Shown here: one piece after another, positions 23,185 to 34,218 of the stretch
Layout of the letters: each line of letters opens with the position of its first letter
Numbering within the stretch: the first letter of the stretch is position 1
From: Alsobacter ponti
GTDB taxonomy: Bacteria > Pseudomonadota > Alphaproteobacteria > Rhizobiales > Beijerinckiaceae
NCBI RefSeq assembly: GCF_024294805.1
Contig: NZ_JANCLU010000011.1
Span: 96,894 to 160,893, forward strand
Length of the DNA stretch: 64,000 nt
Reading direction: 5' to 3'
Made by a program: the position numbers and the translations under genes
The notes under the pieces: model-generated
What the model saw: only the letters and a program-made list of their open reading frames with translations
Told to the model about the DNA's origin: nothing
The model's database searches: none

Positions 23185-23946
23185 TCAGAGGGAAGCAGCG
23201 GCCGCCGGCGAAGGCTCTTCCGCCGCGCGGCGGGCGAGTTCCTCGGCGAGCATCGGCAGCCCGAGATTGAGGGCCTGATAGCCCTGCGAGACGCAGAGCT
23301 TCAGGACGGCCATGATTTCAGCGGGGGTCGCGCCGGCCTTGAGCGCGTGGGCGATGTGACGCCGCGTGCCGGGGGCGTACATGTGCGTGAACGAGGCGTC
23401 GACCGCGATGCTGAGCAGCTCGATCTCGCGCGCGGTCAGGCTGCTGTCGGTGTACACGCCGATGCCCACGGCCATGAAGGCGTCTGTCCAGGCCGGATCG
23501 AGGGCCAGGAAGGGATCCCAGGCGACGTTCCATTGCCCGGCGGCCTTCATCCCGTCGCAGGCCGGCGTCGGTGCGTCGGTCGCATGTTCGATCGCGATGC
23601 CCGCGGCCTTGGCCTCCTCCAGCAGCAGTGGGCTCCCCAGCGAGCAGGAATGGACGGCCATCACGGCCGCGCATTTCAGAACGAGGAGGATTTCGCCCCG
23701 TGTCGCGCCGGCGTCGAGCGCGGCGCGCATGTGACGTTGCAGGCCCTCCCGGTTCAGATTCGTGCAGGCCGCGTTGAGGCCCACGCCGATCAGCTCGACG
23801 AGTTTGCGGGACAGAACCCCGCTGCGCCATGGCTCGAGGCTCTGAACCTCGACGCTGCGCGCCCAGGACGGGTCCCACTCTCGAAGGATGTCGAGAGCGG
23901 GGCCCCACAGGCCGTTGTCGGTGGCGGAGACCGAAGGCTTTTCCAT
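23185..23946 (-). CDS. Tandem carboxymuconolactone decarboxylase-domain protein
   Basis: 253 residues made of two repeated AhpD/CMD units (about 40-115 and 165-235). Each has a matching segment: LQRHMRAALDAGATRGEILLVLK and RRHIAHALKAGATPAEIMAVLK. The redox CxxC of AhpD is absent from both, so a peroxidase-partner activity is unlikely; the family also includes decarboxylases and lactone-handling enzymes. It starts 98 bp after the 3-hydroxybutyrate dehydrogenase stop, and its own stop is 20 bp from the glycyl radical enzyme start. It is thus the first gene of the glycyl-radical part of the cluster. Confidence 0.88.
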   Translation of the reverse strand: MEKPSVSATDNGLWGPALDILREWDPSWARSVEVQSLEPWRSGVLSRKLVELIGVGLNAACTNLNREGLQRHMRAALDAGATRGEILLVLKCAAVMAVHSCSLGSPLLLEEAKAAGIAIEHATDAPTPACDGMKAAGQWNVAWDPFLALDPAWTDAFMAVGIGVYTDSSLTAREIELLSIAVDASFTHMYAPGTRRHIAHALKAGATPAEIMAVLKLCVSQGYQALNLGLPMLAEELARRAAEEPSPAAAASL

Positions 23947-24022
23947 GCGCCATCGTCCTGCTTTGAGCGAGCGGCGCCGTTCACCTGCGCGCGGGCGCAG
24001 GCGTCAGGCTGGCTCGGGGAAA

Positions 24023-24040
24023 GCCCGGCAAGCGCCGGGC
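24023..24040 (-). terminator. Hairpin between the hydroxybutyrate and glycyl-radical modules
   Basis: Seven-base perfect arms GCCCGGC and GCCGGGC with a four-base loop, followed on the minus strand by TTTCCCC. It lies just past the dehydrogenase stop. It may attenuate read-through or stabilise the upstream mRNA, so the two modules may be expressed at different levels or from separate promoters within the 98-bp gap. Confidence 0.5.
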
Positions 24041-24044
24041 GCGT

Positions 24045-24824
24045 TTACTGCATGTACCAGCCGTGGCTAACCACGAGGGACTGCCCGGTCAGCGCGTTGC
24101 TGGGCGACGCCGCGAAGTAGAGCACGGCGTCGGCCACGTCCGCCGTCGTCGTGAACTCGCCGTCGACCGTATCCTTCAGCATCACGGTCTTGACGACATC
24201 CTGTTCGGAGATGCCGAGTTGCTTGGCCTGTTCGGGGATTTGCTTGTCGACAAGCGGCGTGCGCACGAAGCCGGGGCAGACCACGTTCGCCGTGACATTG
24301 TACTCCGCGCCTTCCTTGGCCAGGACGCGCGAGAGCCCCAGCAGGCCGTGCTTGGCCGTCACGTAGGCGGCCTTCAGCTTGGACGCCTCGTGGGAATGCA
24401 CCGAGCCCATGTAGATCACCCGGCCATACTTGGCCGCGTACATGTGCTTGAGACACGCCTTGGTCGTCAGGAACGCTCCGTCGAGATGGATCGCGATGAG
24501 CTTCTTCCAGTCGGCATAGGGGTAGTCGACGAACGGATGGACGATCTGAATCCCGGCATTGCTGACCAGAATGTCGACCTTCCCGTAGCGGGCGACCGTG
24601 TCCGCCACGCCCTTCTCGACCTGCTCCTCGTTGGCGACATCCATGGCGATGGCGAACGCATCGGCGCCGGATGTCCTCAGTTCGGCCGCTGTCGCCTCGG
24701 CCGCGGCGAGGTTCAGGTCCGCGATGACCGGGATGCCCCCGCGCGCGGCCAGTCGGACGGCGATATCCTTGCCGATCCCGCTCGCGGCGCCGGTGATGAT
24801 GGCCACCCTGTTCTTGAGGTCCAT
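24045..24824 (-). CDS. 3-hydroxybutyrate dehydrogenase
   Basis: 259 residues from ATG 24824 with AAGGAG upstream. SDR with TGAASGIG (11-18), SNAG, catalytic Ser141, Tyr154 and Lys158. The SVHSHEAS loop and the C-terminal end SHGWYMQ are hallmarks of D-3-hydroxybutyrate dehydrogenase. It oxidises 3-hydroxybutyrate to acetoacetate with NAD. The gene next upstream encodes acetoacetate decarboxylase, which would use the product. This pair with a patatin is a recurring alphaproteobacterial module, as I recall it. Confidence 0.9.
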   Translation of the reverse strand: MDLKNRVAIITGAASGIGKDIAVRLAARGGIPVIADLNLAAAEATAAELRTSGADAFAIAMDVANEEQVEKGVADTVARYGKVDILVSNAGIQIVHPFVDYPYADWKKLIAIHLDGAFLTTKACLKHMYAAKYGRVIYMGSVHSHEASKLKAAYVTAKHGLLGLSRVLAKEGAEYNVTANVVCPGFVRTPLVDKQIPEQAKQLGISEQDVVKTVMLKDTVDGEFTTTADVADAVLYFAASPSNALTGQSLVVSHGWYMQ

Positions 24825-24856
24825 GGTGAACTCCTTGTCTTTCGATGGCAGTGGGC

Positions 24857-25594
24857 TCAGGCGAGGTAGTCGTGGACGACCTTGCCGAGGGCGAGGGTGA
24901 TGTCGGCCTTGATGTGGACCGCCGAGACCACCTCGAGGACCGGCAGCTCCGCCAGGGGCGCCAGCGCGTGCGAAAAGAGTTGCAGCTGCGCGGGCCCGGT
25001 CCACGCGCCTTTCAGGTCGATGTCGGTGAGGCGGTATTCGACGATCTCGCAAATGCGCGGCGTGCCGTCGACATGCGGGATGATCTTGAGCAGGAAGTTC
25101 GGCGCTTCCAGCGATGCCTTCACGGCGGCGAGGTCGGCCGGCTTGTGCTTGTAGCCCATCGTCCCGACGGCGATGCGCATCTTGCCGAAGTGGAGTTCCC
25201 CGACGAGCGTGTCGATCTCCACCTCCAGACGCGGTTCCGCCAGCTTCTTGGGAAAGCCCCAGAGCTCCCGGCCACCGGCAATCGGCGGGTGATCGTTCAG
25301 GAACATGCAATGCGTGTAGCCGCCCTTGCGTCCCTGGAAGGTGACGGGAATGACCTGGCCGCTTTCCGAGTAGTCGCCGAAGCCCGTTGAATCGGGCATG
25401 CGAATAAACTCGTATTTCACGAGCGGCTGATCGATCTGCAGCGGCTCGGGTACCACCTCGCGCAGCTTTTCCGGATCGGTCCGGTAGGTGATGATCATGT
25501 ATTCCCGGTCGACGAACCTGTACGGTCCCACGGGATAGGCGGGGTTGGTCAGAGGCATGGCGAAGGCGCGGCTGCGCACGTCATCGGCTTTCAT
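24857..25594 (-). CDS. adc: Acetoacetate decarboxylase
   Basis: 245 residues from ATG 25594, with GGAG six bases upstream. The Schiff-base lysine pair lies in [10 protein letters not shown] (Lys116/Lys117); Arg30 and Glu77 (YSESG) correspond to the other active-site residues. It converts acetoacetate to acetone and CO2. It starts 40 bp after the patatin stop and ends 32 bp before the dehydrogenase start. Together these enzymes would turn 3-hydroxybutyrate into acetone. Confidence 0.92.
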   Translation of the reverse strand: MKADDVRSRAFAMPLTNPAYPVGPYRFVDREYMIITYRTDPEKLREVVPEPLQIDQPLVKYEFIRMPDSTGFGDYSESGQVIPVTFQGRKGGYTHCMFLNDHPPIAGGRELWGFPKKLAEPRLEVEIDTLVGELHFGKMRIAVGTMGYKHKPADLAAVKASLEAPNFLLKIIPHVDGTPRICEIVEYRLTDIDLKGAWTGPAQLQLFSHALAPLAELPVLEVVSAVHIKADITLALGKVVHDYLA

Positions 25595-25634
25595 GGGACT
25601 CTCCTGGACACGGAATGGAGATCGGCGGCGCGCG

Positions 25635-26795
25635 CTACTTCGAAAAGTCGAAGACCGCGAAGCCTTCCGGGTTCGTGGGTCGTCGGAAGACCTCGCCGTG
25701 CGAGAGGGACTTGGTGGCCGCATCGAAGCCGGCCCGCCAATGTTCCTCCATGGTCCGGCGCGAAAACTCGAAGTCCTTCGCCGTGCCCTCGTAGGAACTC
25801 GCGTGGTAGATCAAATGGACGAGGTTATAGACGGCGTCGTTCGCCTGGCTGGCGAGGAAGCGTCCTTCCTCACTCTCCCGAAGATGCTTCGGCAGTTGCT
25901 CGTGAATCCGGCGGAAGGCGTGGCGGACGCGCTGGGCGTTGAGAAGACGGCTCGTCACCTCGCGCGTGCGGCTGGAGAACTGGATATCCTTGCGCCTGAC
26001 CTCGGCCTCGACGAAGTCGCGCGGGAGGTCTCCGCGAGCGCTCCAGAGATCGACCTGGAAGGCCAGCGTGTTGCGCAGCGGAGGCGTGCCGAGCACCCAT
26101 TCCAGCGGCGTATTCGAGACGACGCCCCCATCCCAGTAGTACTCGCCGTCGATCTCCGTGGCGGGGAAGCCCGGGGGCAGCGACCCGCTGGCGATGACGT
26201 GACGGACATCGATGGGCTGCTCCGCTGAATCGAAGCAGACGAAGTTGCCCGTCCGGACATTGACCGCCCCGACGCTGAGACGCGTGGGGCCGGTGTTGAT
26301 GAGCTCGAAATCGATCAATTTCTGGAGGGTCGCGATGAGCGGCGACACGTCGTAATAGCTGAGTTCGTCGAAGCTTCCGGGAGGGAACAGCGCGGGTGAA
26401 GGGAACCGGGGCTGAAAGAAGCCCGGCGCGCCCAACGTCGCGATGCCGAAAGCTCGCGTGCGGTTGATCCACTGATGGAGGGCGTGGCTGGGCACTTCGA
26501 GGCCCGCATTGTACGCGACCCCGAACGGGCCGAGCGGCGGCTCGCTGACCGTTTCCCAGAACGAGCGCAGTCGCTCGACGCGCTTCTCGACGGGGTTGCC
26601 GGCGATCAGGGCCGAGTTGATGGCCCCGATCGAAATACCCGCGACCCAATTGGGGTGAATGCCGGCCTTGGCGAGCGCCTCGTACACTCCAGCCTGATAG
26701 GAACCGAGCGCTCCGCCACCTTGGAGCACGAGAGCGACGACCTCGAAGGCTGCCGCTGCACTGCCCTTCCGGGCCTGTTTGACTGGCGCGTCCAT
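25635..26795 (-). CDS. Patatin-like hydrolase with DUF3734-type C-terminus
   Basis: 386 residues from ATG 26795 (MDAPVK), preceded by GAAGGA; the frame to 26822 has only a TTG start. The patatin domain (about 18-230) shows the oxyanion loop QGGGALG, nucleophile elbow GISIG with Ser55, and DGG with Asp222. The C-terminal 130 residues match the extra domain seen in patatins that travel with acetoacetate decarboxylase and hydroxybutyrate dehydrogenase. No signal peptide, so intracellular. It may release 3-hydroxybutyrate from polymer or lipid esters; this substrate is inferred from context. Confidence 0.88.
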   Translation of the reverse strand: MDAPVKQARKGSAAAAFEVVALVLQGGGALGSYQAGVYEALAKAGIHPNWVAGISIGAINSALIAGNPVEKRVERLRSFWETVSEPPLGPFGVAYNAGLEVPSHALHQWINRTRAFGIATLGAPGFFQPRFPSPALFPPGSFDELSYYDVSPLIATLQKLIDFELINTGPTRLSVGAVNVRTGNFVCFDSAEQPIDVRHVIASGSLPPGFPATEIDGEYYWDGGVVSNTPLEWVLGTPPLRNTLAFQVDLWSARGDLPRDFVEAEVRRKDIQFSSRTREVTSRLLNAQRVRHAFRRIHEQLPKHLRESEEGRFLASQANDAVYNLVHLIYHASSYEGTAKDFEFSRRTMEEHWRAGFDAATKSLSHGEVFRRPTNPEGFAVFDFSK

Positions 26796-26982
26796 CGCGT
26801 TTTCCTTCGCGGGCCCAGGCAAACCGACAGCATCGCGGGCGAACGCCTCGGCTCGCCGCGTCCTGTTCGCGCTTGCGAAGGGTCAGGATCTTCGGAAGGA
26901 GTTTTGCCTCTCGGCGTTGCGCAATGTCTTGATCGTTTCTGACAGATTGCATTATTCGGTCCTACGTAGCAGCACGGATGAG

Positions 26983-28014
26983 CTAAGCCACGTGAGCCGA
27001 GGCGACCTCACCCGCGCGAGCCGCGTCACGCCACCCCGCGGCGCTCGTTCCCGCCCATCGCCGGAACGCATGGGCGAAGGCCGCGGCTTCGGAATAGCCG
27101 AGCCAGAGGGCGAGCTGCGTGATGGTCACGTCCGTACCCGCGAGCAGTTGCCGCGCGAGGCAGAATTTCTCCTCTTCCACGATCTTCCGGAAGGTCGTCC
27201 CTTCCTGCTGAAGCCGACGGTGGAGCGTCCGCGGGTGGACCTCGAGCCGGTCAGCCACGCCCTCGAAATCCGCTCGCCCCGTCAGAATGAGCGGGCGCAG
27301 GATTCTCCTGAGCATGTCCGTCGTCGTCGGCTCGCGGAGCGCCCAATATGCCTGGACCAGGCCTTCGAGCATCTTCCGCCGAGCGGGATCGGCATCGGGA
27401 ACGGGAGCGTCGAGCGCAGGAGTCTCGAAGACGAGAGCTGCCTGCTCCTGTCCGAACCTGACAGGCATCTTCAGGATCCGCTCATAAATCGGAACGCCCG
27501 CCGGCGCGGGCCGTGGCAGGCACACCTCGAAGCGTGCCGAGGGCGCAAGTTCCCTGACGAAGCGGGTTCCCGCGGCGATCGCGCCCTCGATGAGCTGGTC
27601 GATGTTCCTGAAGTCGGGTTGGTAGATGCCGTAGCCGAACATTGTCGTCTCCCCGTCATCGATCAGGTAGACGACCGCGCCCCGCACGTAGCGGTGCTGG
27701 TTTTCGGACATGTCGATCAAGGCCTGCCTGGCGGTCGGGGCATGACGCATCAACTCGCCGATCAGACCCAGGTAGGCCAGGGACGAATTTTGGCCGACGA
27801 GCAGCCCCAGATGAGAGCATCCGGTGAGGCGGACGGCGGCATCGAAGAGACGGTCGAGGGCATCGAACGAGAGGGACGCCTCGGGATCGGCGATGCACGC
27901 CCGGGAGAGCCCCGCCTTCTGGAACACGTCGTTGGGATCGACGCCCAGCTCCCAGAGAACCTGCGGAAGTGTGCTGATCACGCCAATGCGCTGAAAACCG
28001 CTTGCGGAGGACAT
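26983..28014 (-). CDS. AraC-family transcriptional regulator
   Basis: 343 residues. The N-terminal ligand-binding domain (about 20-210) is of the Arabinose_bd type found in OruR/ArgR-like regulators. The C-terminal double HTH (about 245-335) includes GVADRLEVHPRTLHRRLQQE and QLALWLGYSEAAAFAHAFRRW. It lies upstream of, and on the same strand as, the patatin gene, with 187 bp between them, enough for a target promoter. It probably activates the following gene series in response to a small metabolite. Confidence 0.92.
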   Translation of the reverse strand: MSSASGFQRIGVISTLPQVLWELGVDPNDVFQKAGLSRACIADPEASLSFDALDRLFDAAVRLTGCSHLGLLVGQNSSLAYLGLIGELMRHAPTARQALIDMSENQHRYVRGAVVYLIDDGETTMFGYGIYQPDFRNIDQLIEGAIAAGTRFVRELAPSARFEVCLPRPAPAGVPIYERILKMPVRFGQEQAALVFETPALDAPVPDADPARRKMLEGLVQAYWALREPTTTDMLRRILRPLILTGRADFEGVADRLEVHPRTLHRRLQQEGTTFRKIVEEEKFCLARQLLAGTDVTITQLALWLGYSEAAAFAHAFRRWAGTSAAGWRDAARAGEVASAHVA

Positions 28015-28033
28015 CTAATTTTCCGAACTCGAC

Positions 28034-28047
28034 GCTTAATCTTAAGC
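28034..28047. promoter_or_regulatory. Short palindrome upstream of the AraC-type gene
   Basis: Perfect 6-bp arms GCTTAA and TTAAGC around TC, centred about 27 bp before the AraC-type start codon. It could be an autoregulatory operator; no other evidence is available. Confidence 0.35.
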
Positions 28048-28288
28048 TAGGTTTCCCCGCCTTTTTATGACCTCCATCAAGCCGGCGTCTATCCTCTCGC
28101 AATCTTGATCGAGTGCGTGAGAACCCATAATCCTGTCGACTTTTCAATGACCTGATGAATTCGGGATGGACCGCGCGGCGCATTCTGCCCCCGGCGCGCC
28201 CGGCGACGACGGCCAAAAAAACGTCATTTCAGCGATCGCTCCGCCGCGCCTATTCTGCCTGCGTCAAATTGCGCAACGGAGGTCGGCC

Positions 28289-28555
28289 ATGCGTTCCCTG
28301 ATTGTGATCGCCCTCGTCATGCTTCCCACCACGACTTTCGCCGATCAGAAGCAAGCCGCGACCTGCGCGGCCGGCCTGCCCAAGGACGCCAGGCTGATCT
28401 ACGACGCCAGCGCGCCCGAGGTCGCCTCGAAGGATTTGCGCGCGGTGGTCGAGGACAAGACGCGTGCGCTGGCCGTCGCCGGCACGATCGGCAAGCTCAG
28501 CGCGCGTTCGAACGCCGAGGCGGCCGGCAAGTGCCTCGTCCTCGCCCGGCCGTGA
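28289..28555 (+). CDS. Small secreted protein
   Basis: 88 residues from ATG 28289 with ACGGAGG upstream. A signal peptide (MRSLIVIALVMLPTTTFA, cleavage near residue 18) leads to a mature protein of about 70 residues with two Cys, which could form a disulfide in the periplasm. No known domain. The long region 28015-28288 separates it from the AraC-type gene, and the GFA gene follows on the same strand 49 bp later. Confidence 0.75.
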   Translation: MRSLIVIALVMLPTTTFADQKQAATCAAGLPKDARLIYDASAPEVASKDLRAVVEDKTRALAVAGTIGKLSARSNAEAAGKCLVLARP

Positions 28556-28604
28556 CACCGCCGGCGGCCTATCATCTCCAAGTTTCTCGCCGGGAGACCC
28601 GACC

Positions 28605-28985
28605 ATGCGCATCGCAGCCTGTTCCTGCGGCCAGCTGACTGCCGCCTGCGAGGGCGAACCCGTCCGCGTCTCGATTTGCCATTGCTTCGCCTGCCAGCGC
28701 CGCACCGGAAGTGTGTTCGGCGTGCAGTCGCGCTGGGCGACGAAGCAGGTCACGATTACGGGCGAGGCGAGCGAGTTCGTGCGCCGGGGCGACAGCGGCC
28801 TCGATCTGCGTTTCCGCTTCTGTCCCCGATGCGGGACGACATTGTGGTGGACGCTGGAACGCGACCCGGGCCTCGTGGTCGTGGCGGTGGGAACGTTCGC
28901 GGACCCGGACTTCCCGCCGCCCACCGTCGCCGTCTACGAGGACCACGGCCAAGCGTGGACGCCCCGGCTGACGGCCGGGGCGTGA
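28605..28985 (+). CDS. GFA/CENP-V family zinc protein
   Basis: 126 residues from ATG 28605 with GGGAG upstream. Zinc ligands are in family positions: Cys6 and Cys8 (CSCG), Cys25, Cys27 and Cys30 (CHCFAC), and Cys73 and Cys76 (CPRCG). The family is named for glutathione-dependent formaldehyde activation, but most members have unknown or glutathione-linked substrates. Cytoplasmic, single domain. It converges with the BA14K-like gene at 29011. Confidence 0.9.
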   Translation: MRIAACSCGQLTAACEGEPVRVSICHCFACQRRTGSVFGVQSRWATKQVTITGEASEFVRRGDSGLDLRFRFCPRCGTTLWWTLERDPGLVVVAVGTFADPDFPPPTVAVYEDHGQAWTPRLTAGA

Positions 28986-29010
28986 TCGGTTGGGCGTAAG
29001 GACCGGGCCC

Positions 29011-29730
29011 TCAGGGATAATAGGGCGACACGCATTCCCGCCGCGGCCCGTGGCGCGGTTTGAAGGTGTTGTCGATCTCCCGATAGGAGCGATAGCGCGC
29101 ATGGCACCACGCGTAGTGCTCCTCCATCGGGTCCACCGCCGGCTCGGCATACACCGGCTCCGAGGCGATGATCGCGAAGGCCGCGGGCGGGAACCACCAG
29201 CCCATGTAGGGGTACCAGCCGCGCACATAGTGCCGCGATCCCCTGTGGTGGTGGTAATACGCCCAGTTGCCGCGCCGCTGGAACTGGCTCGGATCCGGGC
29301 GGAAACGCGGAGGAGTCGCGCCGGGACGCTGCCAGTCGCGGCGTTCGACCGTGGCCGGCGGCGGAGGGGCCGCCCGCCTCTGGTAGGTCGCGTCCGGCGG
29401 GATGCCGCGAGGCGGGGCGGGCTGGACGAAGCGGCGCTCGGGAGCCGGTCGGCCGGGAGCGACGCGCGGCGACTGTTGCCCCTGCCAGCCGCGATGGGCG
29501 GGAGGTCCGCCCGGCGCCATCTGGCGCGGCGCGGGTCGGGTGGCGGAAGGAGCCTGTCCGCGCGGGCCCTGGCCATGCCGCCACATCGGCTGTCCTTGTC
29601 CCGGGGCCTGCGCCAGCACCACCGCGGAGTCGATCCCGGCCGGAATGGGCGCTCGCAAGGCGGCGTCCGCATTGGTCGCGAAGCTCAACGCGATGATGGC
29701 GGCGAGTCCGACGGTTTTCGGCACATTCAT
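29011..29730 (-). CDS. BA14K-like secreted protein
   Basis: 239 residues from ATG 29730, where a signal peptide begins (MNVPKTVGLAAIIALSFATNADA). The middle (about 40-150) is rich in Pro, Gln, Arg and Gly and looks disordered. The C-terminal 40 residues (HYAWCHARYRSYREIDNTF...GPRREC) are the BA14K domain with its two Cys; BA14K was first described as a Brucella immunoreactive lectin-like protein. It is probably periplasmic or outer-membrane associated. The long Pro/Gln insertion is unusual compared with the roughly 15-kDa founders. Confidence 0.85.
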   Translation of the reverse strand: MNVPKTVGLAAIIALSFATNADAALRAPIPAGIDSAVVLAQAPGQGQPMWRHGQGPRGQAPSATRPAPRQMAPGGPPAHRGWQGQQSPRVAPGRPAPERRFVQPAPPRGIPPDATYQRRAAPPPPATVERRDWQRPGATPPRFRPDPSQFQRRGNWAYYHHHRGSRHYVRGWYPYMGWWFPPAAFAIIASEPVYAEPAVDPMEEHYAWCHARYRSYREIDNTFKPRHGPRRECVSPYYP

Positions 29731-29781
29731 CGACGACAATTCTGCATCCTCCGCGAAAACGCCCCCTTTCGCTGTGAATAG

Positions 29782-32145
<2,364 letters not shown>

Positions 32146-32159
32146 GTGTCACGAAGCGC

Positions 32160-32190
32160 GCGAGAGGCGGGCGACCCGCCCGCCTCTCGC
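32160..32190. terminator. Bidirectional hairpin between convergent genes
   Basis: Perfect 14-bp stem (arms GCGAGAGGCGGGCG and its complement) with a three-base loop, placed between katG and the small secreted-protein gene that converge here. There is no T-tract on either side, but the strength and position fit a shared terminator. Confidence 0.75.
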
Positions 32191-32197
32191 CTGTGCG

Positions 32198-32521
32198 TCA
32201 GCTGCAGCGGCGAACCGTCCGCACCATGTCGTCGCGGCGCACCGTCACGGTCTTGCAGCGGCTGATCGTGCCGGTGCGAATTTCGCGGTCGCGCTCCCAG
32301 CCGCGCGCGTGACGCCAGCCGCGATGGAGACCGTTGTCGTGGCGCACGATCACGCGGCGCTGCGTGTAGGTCGGGGTGCTGTAGACGCGCCTCTCGCGGT
32401 GGACATAGCCGGGGCCGTTGTCGTAACCGCCGGTGCGAATGCTGATGGAGGCGTCCTGGGCCATGGCCGACGTCATGCCAAGGCCAACGAACGCCACGGC
32501 CGCGATCATGATGCGTTTCAT
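32198..32521 (-). CDS. Small secreted Arg-rich protein
   Basis: 107 residues from ATG 32521. A signal peptide ([21 protein letters not shown], residues 1-21) is followed by a Tyr/Arg-rich mature part with two C-terminal Cys ([10 protein letters not shown]... and the penultimate Cys) that could pair in the periplasm. Many rhizobial genomes encode such small basic secreted proteins of unknown role. Single gene, convergent with katG. Confidence 0.75.
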   Translation of the reverse strand: MKRIMIAAVAFVGLGMTSAMAQDASISIRTGGYDNGPGYVHRERRVYSTPTYTQRRVIVRHDNGLHRGWRHARGWERDREIRTGTISRCKTVTVRRDDMVRTVRRCS

Positions 32522-32692
32522 GCGTTGCTGCTCCGTCCAGTTTCGGTGCGGCTCAACGCAAGCACGACCATGGTCGTTCCTGAACCGGAGGCGCTTGCCG
32601 CCGGCGGCCCAGTGAGAATGCAGTGGAAAGCCGAAGCGCTTCCCCTCCCCGCGCCGCCCGCGCACGAGCTGGGCGGGTAGCGGGGGCGGTCG

Positions 32693-34204
32693 CTATGCGC
32701 CGTATTTTCCCGCGAGGTAGCGGAGATAGGGGCCGGTCTCGAGCCCCCTCCCCGTCGCCGCCACCAGGATCTGCTCGCGCGACCGGCTGCGTCCATGCCG
32801 CCAGACGTTCTCGCGAAGCCACCCCGCCAGCGGGGCGTAATCGCCCTTCTCCAGCCCGGCGGCGATGGCGTCGTCCGAGGCCAGAGCCGCCTCGAAGAGC
32901 TGCGCCGCCATGACGTTGCCGATCGTGTAGGTGCAGAACGACCCGATCATGCCGGACGACCAGTGGATGTCCTGGAGGCAGCCCAGGCGGTCGTTGGGCA
33001 CGTCGAGGCCCAGCCCGTCCTTCATCGCCTTGCGCCAGGCTTCCGGCACGTCGTCGACCTCCATCTCGCCGCCGATCAGGGCCGCCTCGATGTCGACGCG
33101 CAGCATGATGTGGAAGTCGTAGGTCAGTTCGTCCGCGTCCGTGCGAATGAGACCCGGCTCCACCGTCGTCACGGCCTCGTAGAACCGCTCCGCCGTCACA
33201 TCGCCCAGCGCCTCGGGGAAGCGCTCCTTGAGGGCGGGGAATTGCAGCCGCCAGAACGCGAGGCTGCGTCCCACGTGGTTCTCCCACAGCCGCGACTGCG
33301 ACTCGTGCGCGCCGAAGCTCGTGCCGCCGACCGCGTAGAGCCCCAGCAGGTCGGTCGCGAACACGGTGCGGCTGAACGCCGGGTCGACATTCTGCTCGTA
33401 GAGCGCGTGCCCGGTCTCGTGCATCGCGCCGAACAGCGCCGGGCGCAGGAAGGTCTCGTTGTAGCGGGTCGTGATCCGCACGTCCTCGCGCGTGAACGAG
33501 ATCTCGAACGGGTGGACGGTGCCGTCGAGCCGTCCTCGCGAGAGGTCGTAGCCCAGCGTCCGTGCGAGACCCAGCGCAACGTCCCTTTGCGTCTCGACCG
33601 GGAACGTCCGGTGCAGGATCGCGCCCGCGCCGTTCGGCCGCGCCCGCGCGGCGGCCAGGATCGGCTTCAGTCCCGCCCGCAGTTCGGCGAACAGCCGGCG
33701 CAAGCGCTCGAGTGTTTCGCCCGGCTCGTAGAGACGCAGCAGCGCGTCGTAGCGGTGACCGGTCCAGCCCAGCGCATCCGCGTATTCGCGCGTGTTGGCC
33801 ACGGTTTCCTGCAGGTAGGGGCGGAAGGTCGAGAAGTCGTCGCGGGCGCGGGCTTCAATCCAGGCGGCGTTCGCGCGGGCGCGCACCGCGGCGCGCCGCT
33901 CGATGACGTCGCCGGGCACGCGCCTGTGCGCCTCGACCGCCTCCCGCACCTGCCGCACGGCCTCGCGGTCCAGCGCGTCCGCGGGCAGTTTCGCCGCCTC
34001 GCGCTCCGCGCTCTCGACGAGACGAAGCGTGTCGTCGCTCGCCAGCAGGTCCCGTGCCGTCCTCGTCAGCGTCGCGATCTGGAAGCCTCTGGAGACGGCG
34101 CCGCCTGAGGGCATCATCGTGCGGGAGTCCCACACCAGCACGCCGAGCGAGCACAGGATGTCGTTCACGGTGGCGATGCGCTCGCCAAGCGCCTGGATCG
34201 TCAT
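32693..34204 (-). CDS. M32 carboxypeptidase (Taq family)
   Basis: 503 residues from ATG 34204, preceded by GGAGAGG; the frame beyond is read-through. Metallocarboxypeptidase with HETGH (262-266), where both His and Glu263 form the zinc/catalytic site, and the downstream HESQSRLWEN helix with the third ligand. About 500 residues is the family norm. Cytoplasmic. It starts 14 bp after the ATPase stop of the peptide transporter, so imported peptides are probably trimmed from the C-terminus by this enzyme. Confidence 0.94.
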   Translation of the reverse strand: MTIQALGERIATVNDILCSLGVLVWDSRTMMPSGGAVSRGFQIATLTRTARDLLASDDTLRLVESAEREAAKLPADALDREAVRQVREAVEAHRRVPGDVIERRAAVRARANAAWIEARARDDFSTFRPYLQETVANTREYADALGWTGHRYDALLRLYEPGETLERLRRLFAELRAGLKPILAAARARPNGAGAILHRTFPVETQRDVALGLARTLGYDLSRGRLDGTVHPFEISFTREDVRITTRYNETFLRPALFGAMHETGHALYEQNVDPAFSRTVFATDLLGLYAVGGTSFGAHESQSRLWENHVGRSLAFWRLQFPALKERFPEALGDVTAERFYEAVTTVEPGLIRTDADELTYDFHIMLRVDIEAALIGGEMEVDDVPEAWRKAMKDGLGLDVPNDRLGCLQDIHWSSGMIGSFCTYTIGNVMAAQLFEAALASDDAIAAGLEKGDYAPLAGWLRENVWRHGRSRSREQILVAATGRGLETGPYLRYLAGKYGA

Positions 34205-34218
34205 GAAACCTCTCCGAA

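Noticed and set aside
26796-26982. Anaerobic regulator (FNR/FixK) box before the patatin gene
   Set aside because: Only a half-site ATCAA was found; the left half does not match TTGAT, so no call is made.
17084-28014. Bacterial microcompartment locus around the glycyl radical enzyme
   Set aside because: No shell protein (BMC or pentamer) or associated aldehyde/alcohol dehydrogenase and phosphotransacylase genes are present.
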